Assembly: GCA_030681645.1 (NCBI GenBank) | Contig: JAUXRX010000021.1 | Coordinates: forward strand, 97,782-161,781 | Direction of reading: 5' to 3' | DNA length: 64,000 nt | Origin: Archangium sp. | Lineage (GTDB): Bacteria; Myxococcota; Myxococcia; Myxococcales; Myxococcaceae | Shown: one piece after another, positions 53,803 to 62,046 of the stretch | Layout of the letters: each line of letters begins with the position of its first letter | Numbering within the stretch: the stretch's first letter is position 1 | Made by a program: the position numbers and the translations under genes | Notes under the pieces: generated by a model | Seen by the model: the letters and a program-made list of their open reading frames with translations, nothing else | What the model was told of the DNA's origin: nothing | Database searches by the model: none

Positions 53803-54839
53803 TGGACGATGACGGTCGCGACCGCGTAGCGGAGGCCGGTGCCGTCCGATGCCTGCGCGGCGATCACGTAGACGCCCGGGGTCGGCGGCGCGGTGTACGT
53901 GCCCGAGGTCGAGATGGTGCCTCCGTTGGTGGTGGCGGCGATCCACTGCGCGGCGCTGCCGGTGGAGATGTTCGCGGTGAACTGCACCACGCCGTTCGGC
54001 GCGACGGTGCTGAGCGCGGGGGTGATCTCGACGGACGGCTCCGTCGTGGTCTGGCCGCTCACCCCGACGCTGGCCCACACGTTGCTCGATTGTTCGCGTG
54101 CGTAGATGCGCTTCATGGCGCTGGTGATGGTCGCGGTGCCGTCGGTGATGGAGCCCGACGGCCACACCGTCCACTCCACGCCGCGCAGGCCTTCGTACGA
54201 GCTCGTCGGGCTGAGGGTCAGCCGCACCGCGCCAAAGGTCTGCGGCGAACCGAGCGCCAGGATGTAGGGCGAGCTCGAGAGCGGCTGAGGCACCACCGAG
54301 AAGCTCCGCGCCGAGGAAGAGACCGCGAAGTCGGCGAAGGTGGCGACGGAGGAGAGGAAGTTGGCCCAGGCCCGGATGCGCACCGTCGCGGTGTTCGAGT
54401 ACGCGAAGTACGTCGCGCTCGAGGGCCCGGTGGGAAGGAGCCTGCCGCTGCCGGACTCGAGGCTCCAGTTGATCTGCTGATCAGGCGCGCCGCCGGTGAG
54501 CTCGGCCGAGAGCTCGACCTGCGAGTTGTACGGCACCGTCGCGCTCGCGGGCATGAGCCGAATACCTACGCCGCCGCCCGCACCACCACCCGTGCCGCCG
54601 CCCGCACCACCACCACTGGTGCCGCCGAAGCAGGTGCCCTGCACGCAGCTCTCGCCGAGCCTGCACAGGTCGCACGCGCCGCCCGCGATGCCGCACGAGA
54701 GCGACTGGGTGCCCGTCTGGCAGACGCCCGTCATGTCACAGCAACCGGTCGCGCAGGTCGCTGCCGAGCACGCGGGCTTTCCACAACCGACCATCACCGA
54801 CGACGAAGCCACCACCACGAAGAGCATCAAGGCGCGCAT
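53799..54839 (-). CDS. Lipoprotein with Cys-rich module, Gly-rich linker and Ig-like domains
   Basis: A 346-residue protein. The signal SSSVMVGC is a lipobox. A Cys-rich module (CATGCCDMTGVCQTG, CDLCRLGESC) is followed by GGGAGGGTGGG and then two to three beta-sandwich Ig-like repeats. The last contains TPALSTVAPNGVVQFTANIS and SGTYTAPPTPGVYVIAA, the usual Big/PKD-like wording. It is coupled to the downstream O-antigen-ligase-like gene by a 4-base overlap and follows the giant paralogous exported proteins by 40 bases, so the four genes may form one operon. The start at 54839 is chosen for the signal. Confidence 0.82.
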   Translation of the reverse strand: MRALMLFVVVASSSVMVGCGKPACSAATCATGCCDMTGVCQTGTQSLSCGIAGGACDLCRLGESCVQGTCFGGTSGGGAGGGTGGGAGGGVGIRLMPASATVPYNSQVELSAELTGGAPDQQINWSLESGSGRLLPTGPSSATYFAYSNTATVRIRAWANFLSSVATFADFAVSSSARSFSVVPQPLSSSPYILALGSPQTFGAVRLTLSPTSSYEGLRGVEWTVWPSGSITDGTATITSAMKRIYAREQSSNVWASVGVSGQTTTEPSVEITPALSTVAPNGVVQFTANISTGSAAQWIAATTNGGTISTSGTYTAPPTPGVYVIAAQASDGTGLRYAVATVIVQ

Positions 54840-54879
54840 GGCCGCGCACCCTGCAACCACCGGTGAGTTTGATCAAGGC

Positions 54880-57636
54880 TCAGAAGGCTCGCGCGTCGGG
54901 CGGTGGTGAGAGCAGCACCACGCCCGAGTCGGGCACCTCGACGCGCCACACCAGCGAAGGCCCGCGCGCCCGGGTGGGTGGCTCCAGCACCACCGTGGCC
55001 GGCCCCGGCGGGAGAACGGTGGTCTGACACGACGCTTCCTCGAACTGCCCCAGGCACCACGCGTGCGCGCGCGACCTCCACGTCCCCCGGCGGAGCGCTT
55101 CTTCGCTGAGCGGCGGCCCGGGGATGACGTCGGCGCGCGTCTCACTCCCGAATTGGGGCATCACCGCGCGCGCCCCGCCTTGCGGAACCCGCAGGTCGAT
55201 GGACCCGGCGTTCGCGGGCACGGACTGCTCCGCGAGCACCCAGCCCAGCGCGTTCGATTGCACCATCGCGTGGGCGGTGAAGGGCCCGGCGGGCACCTCC
55301 AGGCCTGCGTCTGCTCCGAGCGTCACCCCTTCGCCTCGGCTGCCGCTCCAGAGCTCCTCGGGGTAGCCGGGCGGGGCGGGCTCATCGACGTCCGCCTGGG
55401 CGCCCTCCGAGCGATGCTCGAGCCAGACCCACCTCCGGCGCGGGAGCAGCACCCCCCCATCGAGCGTCGCGCCATCCACGGCGAGGGGCCCGTGTCCCTC
55501 GGCTGACACGAGGAGCGGCACGTTGCCGGGCCGCCACCCCTCGAGGTGAACGCGGCCCGCGGCGTCGGCCTGCACCGCGGCGCCCGGGCTGAACCGGCCC
55601 GACGACCAGCGGAGCCCCACCTCCACCGTCGCGCCGGGCAGGGGACCCGAGGGGCCCCGCACCTCGAAGTCGAGCGCGCGCGGCGCCTCGAGCGTCACCG
55701 GCAGCGCGAGCCGCTGGCCCGCATCGAGCGAGAAGCGCACCACCCGCGTGGCACCCAGCACCAGCTGGTGGGCACCCGCCGGCAGCTCCACCTCGGCGAC
55801 GCCGTTCTCCAGCTCGAGCTCCCGGAGCCCGCCGCCTTCGAGCTGCACCCCTTCGAGCTGAGGGCCCTTCACCTGGAGCACCAGCGTGCCCGGCGCGCGA
55901 CCCGGCGGCGCGGCGCGCAGCAGGCACGGCTCGCCCGAGCGGCACCAGCGGCCCTCGAGCCCCTGGCCCGACGTCCAGAACCAGCCCGACGACGTCTTCA
56001 CGGTGCCGGCGCCGACCTGGTCGAGCTCGACCCAGCCTTCTTCGTTCGCGAGACCTCCGGTCAGCGACACCGAGCCGCCGCGGCTCACCCCGCCGTCGGC
56101 GCGCAACGCGCTCACCTGCCACGCCACCGGCGCTGGAGCCGCCCCGCTCACCCCCCCGTCTTCCTGCAGCTCGGTCACCCAGCACCGCTTCTCCTGGCAG
56201 GTGCGCACCCACGTGCGCGGCCACGTCGCCGGCTTCCAGAAGCGGTAGGTGTTGCGGCGCCCCGTGAAGCTGCGGTCCCGTGACACCTGGAGCGAGGGCG
56301 CGATGAGGTCCTGCTCCATCAGGAGGTCGAGCGACTGCAGCTCGGGCAGCACCACGCTCACCTTCGGCTGGTCGAGCCTGACCTCGAAGTCCGGCTGGCC
56401 CGGCAGCCGCACCTGCGCCAGCGGCGCCATCGCGTCGGTGTCGTAGAGCCCTCCGCTCGACACGGCCCAGAAGCGCCGCCTCTCGGAGATTCGGAAACCC
56501 GGTGCGAAGACGCCGTCGGCGGTGCGCACGCGCAGCTCGAAGTGAGTGAGGGCCTTCAAGACCACGCGGGCCCCGGCCGCCTCGACGGCGCGGGGGAGAA
56601 AGCCCGGCGCCTGCACTTCGATCCCGGTCGCGCCGGTGGGCACGAAGAGCCGCCCGTCGGCGAGCGAGGGCAGTTCCCGGCGGTCGTCGTCGAGCTTGAA
56701 GCGCACCACCGCGTCACGCACCGGCGCGCCCTGCTCGTCCACCACGCTCAGCGCCGAGAGCGCGCAGGGCACCAGCGCGAGGGCCGGCGCCGCCCTGCGG
56801 GTGGTGGTCTCGAACGCGCAGTCCTTCCCGTCGAAGGCGAACACGGTCACGCCAAACGAATCAGGAAACGGGAAGGACCCCTTCGCGTCGGTGGTCTCGC
56901 GCGCGAGGACGTGGTGATGGAGCGCGATGACCTGCACGCCCCTCGCGGGCTTGCCCCCGCGCGTCACCGTGCCCCGCGTCTGCCGCTCGCGACCCGTCGC
57001 CCGGCCGGCCGGGAGTTCGAGCCAGAAGCGATCCGCCCCGTCTTCGCTCACCACCACGTACTCGCCGCGCGGGAGCTCCAGCTCGGACCACGGCCGGCCG
57101 CCCGGCGGCACCACCTGCGGCCAGCCCACGCCGAGCACCCACAGGGTCGGCTTCGAGGACTTTGGTGCCCAGCGCTGCTGCAGGCGGTCGAGCGTCTGGC
57201 GCTCCTCCCTGGTGCGCGAGAAGAGCGCGAGCTGCGTCTCGACGCCCACCGAGGTGTCGACGCGAAACCGCCCATGCGCCTCGACGTCGAGGGCCGAGAC
57301 CACCACGTCGTACTCGCCCTTCACCTCGACGGTCCCTCGCCCTGTGTCGTCGGTCTCGAGGCTCTTCACCACCGGCGCAGGCTTGAACTTGCGCGCCAAC
57401 TCCACCAGGCGCCGGGCGGACGCGGCGTCCTGGCAGCGCTCGGCCAGCACCGGCGCGCCGCGTGGGAGGTCGGTGCGCGGCACCAGGCACGGTGTGCTCG
57501 AGCCCACGGGCTCCAGCGGGCGGTGCAGGCGCACTTCGGCGGCCCTCGGGGTGCCATCGACGGTGACCTGAAACTTCCAGCCCGCGTGGGCGAGCGTGGC
57601 CCAGAGCGCCAGGCCGCAGGCCGCGGCGTGCTTCAC
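54880..57636 (-). CDS. Large exported protein with carboxypeptidase-regulatory-like repeats, paralogue B
   Basis: A 918-residue protein. The GTG at 57636 overlaps the upstream stop (GTGA) and gives a signal peptide, AACGLALWATLAHAG. The body contains several beta-sandwich repeats of the carboxypeptidase-regulatory/Cna-B kind (TRGGKPARGVQVIALHH, VDEQGAPVRDAVVRFKLDD, GPLPGATVEVGLRW). WCRSGEPC and the ending VLPPGPATVVLEPPT match its neighbour 57633-60356, so the two are tandem paralogues that have diverged strongly. No catalytic residues are seen. Likely role: long fibrous or structural envelope protein. Confidence 0.82.
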   Translation of the reverse strand: MKHAAACGLALWATLAHAGWKFQVTVDGTPRAAEVRLHRPLEPVGSSTPCLVPRTDLPRGAPVLAERCQDAASARRLVELARKFKPAPVVKSLETDDTGRGTVEVKGEYDVVVSALDVEAHGRFRVDTSVGVETQLALFSRTREERQTLDRLQQRWAPKSSKPTLWVLGVGWPQVVPPGGRPWSELELPRGEYVVVSEDGADRFWLELPAGRATGRERQTRGTVTRGGKPARGVQVIALHHHVLARETTDAKGSFPFPDSFGVTVFAFDGKDCAFETTTRRAAPALALVPCALSALSVVDEQGAPVRDAVVRFKLDDDRRELPSLADGRLFVPTGATGIEVQAPGFLPRAVEAAGARVVLKALTHFELRVRTADGVFAPGFRISERRRFWAVSSGGLYDTDAMAPLAQVRLPGQPDFEVRLDQPKVSVVLPELQSLDLLMEQDLIAPSLQVSRDRSFTGRRNTYRFWKPATWPRTWVRTCQEKRCWVTELQEDGGVSGAAPAPVAWQVSALRADGGVSRGGSVSLTGGLANEEGWVELDQVGAGTVKTSSGWFWTSGQGLEGRWCRSGEPCLLRAAPPGRAPGTLVLQVKGPQLEGVQLEGGGLRELELENGVAEVELPAGAHQLVLGATRVVRFSLDAGQRLALPVTLEAPRALDFEVRGPSGPLPGATVEVGLRWSSGRFSPGAAVQADAAGRVHLEGWRPGNVPLLVSAEGHGPLAVDGATLDGGVLLPRRRWVWLEHRSEGAQADVDEPAPPGYPEELWSGSRGEGVTLGADAGLEVPAGPFTAHAMVQSNALGWVLAEQSVPANAGSIDLRVPQGGARAVMPQFGSETRADVIPGPPLSEEALRRGTWRSRAHAWCLGQFEEASCQTTVLPPGPATVVLEPPTRARGPSLVWRVEVPDSGVVLLSPPPDARAF

Positions 57637-60356
57637 GGCAGCACCTTCGGCATCGGCACGAGCACCCGCCCTCCCGTCGCCGGCACCTGAAACTTCCACT
57701 GCACCGGGGGGAGGCCTCGCTCTTCGCTGGACACCGTCACCTCGCCCGGGGGAATCGGCGGGGTCTCGCAGAACGGACCGTTGCCCAGTTGCCTGCACCA
57801 CGCGGTGCCCCACTTCGGCACCGTCACCTCGCCGCGCTCGAAGGGCAGCACCAGGCGCACCCCGCCCCGTGGCGCCTCGAAGCGCACCTCGCGCTCGCGG
57901 CTCGGGTCGACCTGCTTCGTGAGCGTCCACGCTGACTCGGGGTCGGCTTCGATGAGCACCAGCTCGACGGTGACGAGCGCGCCAGGGAGGTCGGTGAGCT
58001 GCATCTCACCCTCGCGCGACTCGACCTCTTCGGTGACGCCCCCTGCGAACGACGCCCGGCAGCGCGCGTACGTCGACGCCTTCAGCCCCGGCACGCGGCA
58101 GGTCAGGTCGAAGCCCGGCTGGAGCCGCACCTCGTTCTTCGCGGCGACCCCGCTCGTGGTGGCCAGCGCGAAGCCCGCCTTGGCCACGCGCAGCGGGAGG
58201 TTGCCGGGGCGGAGGCGCTCGAAGGAGACCTTCCCGTCGGCATCGGTGACGCCGGTGTGGTCGGCCAGCCAGTTGGTGGTGGGGCGTCCCCAGCTCACCA
58301 CCGCGTCTCGCACCGGCTCACCCTTCGGGTCGAGCACCCGCACCTCCACCGTGGTGGGCGGAGCGAGGGTGAGCGACTGCGCGCCGCCGTCGATGAAGAG
58401 GGCGCTCGTGCCTTCCACCACCACGGTGGTTCCCGCGCGCACCTCGAGGCCGCCATCGACGACCGGCTGGCGTTGGTCGTCGAGGAGCAGCGACATCTGG
58501 CCGCTCGTGGAGACCTCTTCCGGTACGTCGCCGCGCAGCTGCAGCCGCGGCGCCTTCGTCGCTGAGAGGTCGAGCTCGCACGGCACGCCGCTGCGGCACC
58601 AGCGCCCGGGCCCCTCGTCCATGCCGTCCTGGATCTGCACCAGCCAGGGACCCGGCGGGAGGTCCTTGACGCGCGCCACTCCGTCCATGTCGAAATACCC
58701 CCGGCGTTCGCGCGCCAGGCCGGGCCCGCGGATCTCGACCCGGTCGGGCATGTGGGCCCCGGAGGTGAACCCTCGCGTTCGCACCTCGAGCGTCGTCAGG
58801 GGAGGCGGCGTGAGCGTCACCCCGCCGTCAGGGCGCACGTCGACCGACTGCAGCACGCAGTCCTCGCGGAAACAGGCACGCACGTACTGCAGGCCCGGTT
58901 CCGGTTTGCCGCTCGCCGTCGACCAGTGCGTGGACGGCTCGCCGGGCGCGTTCACCACGAAGGGCACCGCGAGCTCCTTCGCGGGGGGCGGCAGCGTGAA
59001 GACGCCGTCAGCCGAGACGGTCACCTCGGGCGAGCCGGGGCCCGGGGCGACTCGCGCCGCGTCGCCCTGCAGCACGAGGCGTACCCGCCCGGTGCGGGAA
59101 GGGGCCTGCTCGACGTCGATGCAGCTCTCGCAGCGCGCATCGGGTTGGTGAAGGAGCAGGCCGTCGGCCCGGCGGAAGGACACGTCGAGGGTGCGGGCCT
59201 GCTCGAGCGCGACCAGCGGCTGCCGGGTGAGGTCGAGGGTGCGGGAGAAGGAGCGGTGCCCCGCGAAGCGGACCTGGACCAGCGAGCGCTGCAGCGCGCG
59301 GGGCGCCAGCACTTCGCCCTTCGCGTCGGTGCGGGCGTCGAGCAGTTGGCCGCCGCGCTGCCAGAGGCGAACGAGGGCCCCGGCGGCCGGCTCGCCCTTC
59401 GAGGTCTTCACCTGGAGTCGAAACAGCTCGCCCCGGCCCAGCCGCAGGTCGACGTGCTGCGCGGGGCTCTCTTCTTCGAAGCGGCGCACCACCGGCACCA
59501 GCGCGGTCGCGGCCAGCTCGCCGTCTTCCACCAGCACCATCACGGTCAGCGCGTCGCTCGACACCTCGAGCGAAAAGCGGCCATCGGCATCGGTGAGCGC
59601 GGTGAGGGGTTCGTCGCCCAGCACCTGCACCTTCACCTTCGCGCGGGGGGCGCCGGTGGCGGTGACGCGGCCGTCGAGGGTGAAGAGACTGGATCCCAGG
59701 CCCAGGCCGCGACCCTTGCGCTCCTGGGGCTCGCAGGTCCCTCCGAGCACGCGGCCGGTGACGCTGACCACCTTCGAGCAGCCCCACAACACCGTCCCCG
59801 GGTACTTGCCGGTGGAGAGCGCGTCGACGTCGCGCTTGCCGAGCTTGAGGACCTGCGGGTTGTCCTGGCCCACCACCCAGACCTCGCGCAGGTCGGGCGC
59901 GTCGGCCCTCGCGTCGAGGAGGTCAGCGAGCTCGCGGGTGAGGTCGCGGCGGGTGAAGGGCTCCGAGCCCTTGAGGCGGGTTTCGACGCCGGGCACCGGC
60001 TCCACCACGAAGTCCTGGAGGTACTGCCCGGCCTCGACGCGCACGAAGAGCCGGCCCGGGGGCACCTGCACGGTGAAGCGCCCCTCGGCGTCGGCGGTGG
60101 TCTTCGCCAGCACCTTCGCCGGCCCCGCCTTCTTCGCGGCGGCGATGAGCCTGAGCGTCGAGGCCTTGTCGGTGCAGGCGTCGCTGATCAACGAGACCGC
60201 CTTCGTGGCCACGCAGGGCTCGGTGTCGACGGGCAGGTCTCGCGCCTCGAAGACGGTCACCTTCGTGGCGGGGTCGAGCAGGAGGGACCCGTCGATGCGA
60301 GCGGACCAGGGTTGGGTGACGGGGGCGGCGGCGAGCAGGAGCAAGACGGGGAGCAC
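57633..60356 (-). CDS. Large exported protein with carboxypeptidase-regulatory-like repeats, paralogue A
   Basis: A 907-residue protein with a signal peptide (LPVLLLLAAAPVTQ) from a GTG at 60356. It has repeated beta-sandwich units: TTADAEGRFTVQVPPGRLFV, ALTDADGRFSLEVSSDALTV, TSKGEPAAGALVRLWQRG and DPKGEPVRDAVVSWGRP. These are carboxypeptidase-regulatory-like domains with the typical D..GrF and G.pv..A.V. wording. WCRSGVPC and a shared N-terminal region (PCVATK...DACTDKASTLR) match the downstream paralogue. It is first in an operon that may continue to the O-antigen-ligase-like gene. Function is probably structural or adhesive. Confidence 0.82.
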   Translation of the reverse strand: MLPVLLLLAAAPVTQPWSARIDGSLLLDPATKVTVFEARDLPVDTEPCVATKAVSLISDACTDKASTLRLIAAAKKAGPAKVLAKTTADAEGRFTVQVPPGRLFVRVEAGQYLQDFVVEPVPGVETRLKGSEPFTRRDLTRELADLLDARADAPDLREVWVVGQDNPQVLKLGKRDVDALSTGKYPGTVLWGCSKVVSVTGRVLGGTCEPQERKGRGLGLGSSLFTLDGRVTATGAPRAKVKVQVLGDEPLTALTDADGRFSLEVSSDALTVMVLVEDGELAATALVPVVRRFEEESPAQHVDLRLGRGELFRLQVKTSKGEPAAGALVRLWQRGGQLLDARTDAKGEVLAPRALQRSLVQVRFAGHRSFSRTLDLTRQPLVALEQARTLDVSFRRADGLLLHQPDARCESCIDVEQAPSRTGRVRLVLQGDAARVAPGPGSPEVTVSADGVFTLPPPAKELAVPFVVNAPGEPSTHWSTASGKPEPGLQYVRACFREDCVLQSVDVRPDGGVTLTPPPLTTLEVRTRGFTSGAHMPDRVEIRGPGLARERRGYFDMDGVARVKDLPPGPWLVQIQDGMDEGPGRWCRSGVPCELDLSATKAPRLQLRGDVPEEVSTSGQMSLLLDDQRQPVVDGGLEVRAGTTVVVEGTSALFIDGGAQSLTLAPPTTVEVRVLDPKGEPVRDAVVSWGRPTTNWLADHTGVTDADGKVSFERLRPGNLPLRVAKAGFALATTSGVAAKNEVRLQPGFDLTCRVPGLKASTYARCRASFAGGVTEEVESREGEMQLTDLPGALVTVELVLIEADPESAWTLTKQVDPSREREVRFEAPRGGVRLVLPFERGEVTVPKWGTAWCRQLGNGPFCETPPIPPGEVTVSSEERGLPPVQWKFQVPATGGRVLVPMPKVLP

Positions 60357-60431
60357 GCCCGTGATTGTGGGCTCGGGCCGGTTCCGTCACAGCTCATTTC
60401 TCAGCGCGCTACCGTTCGCCGGGCGCGCCGC

Positions 60432-61229
60432 TCAGGTCAGGTCCCACAGCAGCCGGTAGTAGCGCGTGCGTTCGGGGTCAGCGCCCACGCCGTAGGCGTC
60501 GAGCAGCGCGCCTTCCCAGCCCGGGCCGAAGTTCCACTGCACGCTCCAGGTGGCGATGGCGAGATCGGACCAGCGGTCTGCGACGCCGAGCCCTCCGAGA
60601 TCGACGTGGCCGCTGCACCGGCCCTCCTCGTCGAGGATCGTGTTCGGGGGGGTGGCGTCGCCATGGCAGACGACCAGCGCGTCGACGGGCGGGGGCGCGG
60701 CGAGCAGCGTGAACGCCTGGCCCAGGTCGAGGGACCGATGCGAGGGGTGCCAGGTCGCGCGCTGCACCTTGCCAGCCGCGGCCTGTCGCCGGAGCTCGGC
60801 CAGCAGCACCTCGGGCGTCGCCGAGAACGGGCAGCTCTCGACCGGCAGTCGATCGTGAAAGGCCCGCAGCCCCGCGCCGATCGCCTTGACCGCGGTCCCG
60901 GGTTCGCGCTTCCACCGGCCCGAGAACGCGCTCTCCCCGGGCACCGCGCTGGTCACCAGCCACGAGCCCGCGGCGTCGGCGCCGTGACCGAGCACCGTGG
61001 GGACCTTGCCCCAGGGGCCCGCCCAGAGCAGCCGAAGCCGCTCGGCCTCCAACGTGACGGGGCCGTCAGCCGGCGCCCACTTGCAGAAGCAGCGGTCCTG
61101 CCCGGTGCCAAGCTCGTAGGTGAGCCCGCCCTGGTCGTTTCTCCACGTGAGGTGCACGAGGCGCCCCGCGGCGATGGAGAGCACGCGGGGTGGCACGGGC
61201 AGACTCTCTCTGGGGGGCCCGGCGACCAT
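60432..61229 (-). CDS. Aminoglycoside phosphotransferase (APH(3')-like) family kinase
   Basis: A 265-residue protein-kinase-like small-molecule kinase. VVCHGDATPPNTILDEEG is the catalytic HGDxxxxN loop, HVDLGGLGVADRWSDLA is the metal-binding Asp segment that follows, and GRLVHLTWRND lies near the nucleotide-binding sheet. The wording (HGD..PPN, D.G..GvAD...DLA) is that of APH(3') enzymes. Chromosomal relatives without mobile context, as here, often have other substrates, so resistance should not be assumed. It starts 59 bases from the divergent PrsW gene, with a degenerate repeat between them. Confidence 0.85.
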   Translation of the reverse strand: MVAGPPRESLPVPPRVLSIAAGRLVHLTWRNDQGGLTYELGTGQDRCFCKWAPADGPVTLEAERLRLLWAGPWGKVPTVLGHGADAAGSWLVTSAVPGESAFSGRWKREPGTAVKAIGAGLRAFHDRLPVESCPFSATPEVLLAELRRQAAAGKVQRATWHPSHRSLDLGQAFTLLAAPPPVDALVVCHGDATPPNTILDEEGRCSGHVDLGGLGVADRWSDLAIATWSVQWNFGPGWEGALLDAYGVGADPERTRYYRLLWDLT

Positions 61230-61246
61230 GCATCAGCATACGCACG

Positions 61247-61272
61247 TCCCTCGACTTCGCCGGTGATGAACG
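61247..61272. repeat. Degenerate REP-like repeat copy
   Basis: CCTCGACTTCGCCGGTGATG, a diverged copy in the short divergent gap between the APH-like and PrsW genes. Confidence 0.5.
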
Positions 61273-61287
61273 GGAGAGTTCGCGTTC

Positions 61288-62046
61288 ATGGGTGCCATCC
61301 TCGCGCTGTCGGGCACGCTGCCGGCCGTCCTGTTGATGGCGGTGGTCGCCCGCTACGACAGCAAGCGACCCGAACCGAAGCGGCAGCTCTACCTGGCGAC
61401 GCTCTTCGGCGGGCTCTCCACCATCCCCGTCATCTTCGTGCAGCTGGGCATGGAGAAGGCCAACCCGGGCGGCGTGCCCGGCGCGCTCTACACCTCGTTC
61501 TTCGTGGCCGCGCTCACCGAAGAGACGGCCAAGGCGCTCGCGCTGTACTTCGCGGTGTGGCGTCACCCCGCGTTCGACGAGCGGCTCGACGGCATCGTCT
61601 ACGCCACCCGCGCGGGGCTGGGCTTCGCGCTGGTGGAGAACGTGGGCTACCTCATGGGCGCCGAGTCGCTCTCGGGCTTCTTCGGCATCTTCGTCATCCG
61701 CGCGGTGCTCGCCGTGCCCGGCCACGCCATCTACGCCGGGTACATGGGCTACTGGGCCGCGCGGAAGAAGTTCGACGGCACCGGGCCCGGGCTGCTGGGC
61801 GGCCTGGGCATCGCCATCATGCTGCATGGCGCGTACGACGCGGCGCTCTTCGTCATCGCGGTGTTGCCGAAGGGGCCCTGGCAGCTGCTGATTCTGCCGC
61901 TGGTGACCGTGCCGGTGCTGGTGGTGGTGTTCGGCTATCGCCGCCTCGCCGCTCACGCCCGGGAAGCGCTGCGCCTCGATGAGCTCACCCACGCCCCGCG
62001 GCCGATGCCGCGGCTGCCGTTCGGAATGGGCTTCGTGCTCCGGTGA
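61288..62046 (+). CDS. PrsW family intramembrane metalloprotease
   Basis: A 252-residue polytopic protein with about eight helices and the PrsW/CaaX-protease-related motifs in order: FVAALTEETAKALA (residues 73-86), LGFALVENVGYL (111-122, EN pair), AVPGHAIYAGYMGY (142-155) and MLHGAYDAALF (178-188). The paired Glu and His residues bind the catalytic zinc inside the membrane. PrsW proteins perform site-1 cleavage of anti-sigma factors or process other membrane proteins; the substrate here is unknown. The stop overlaps the next start as GTGA. Confidence 0.92.
   Translation: MGAILALSGTLPAVLLMAVVARYDSKRPEPKRQLYLATLFGGLSTIPVIFVQLGMEKANPGGVPGALYTSFFVAALTEETAKALALYFAVWRHPAFDERLDGIVYATRAGLGFALVENVGYLMGAESLSGFFGIFVIRAVLAVPGHAIYAGYMGYWAARKKFDGTGPGLLGGLGIAIMLHGAYDAALFVIAVLPKGPWQLLILPLVTVPVLVVVFGYRRLAAHAREALRLDELTHAPRPMPRLPFGMGFVLR

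Noticed and set aside
60432..61229. The APH-like gene as an acquired antibiotic resistance determinant
   Set aside because: There is no mobile element, integron or unusual base composition around it. Housekeeping or secondary-metabolite kinases share the same motifs.
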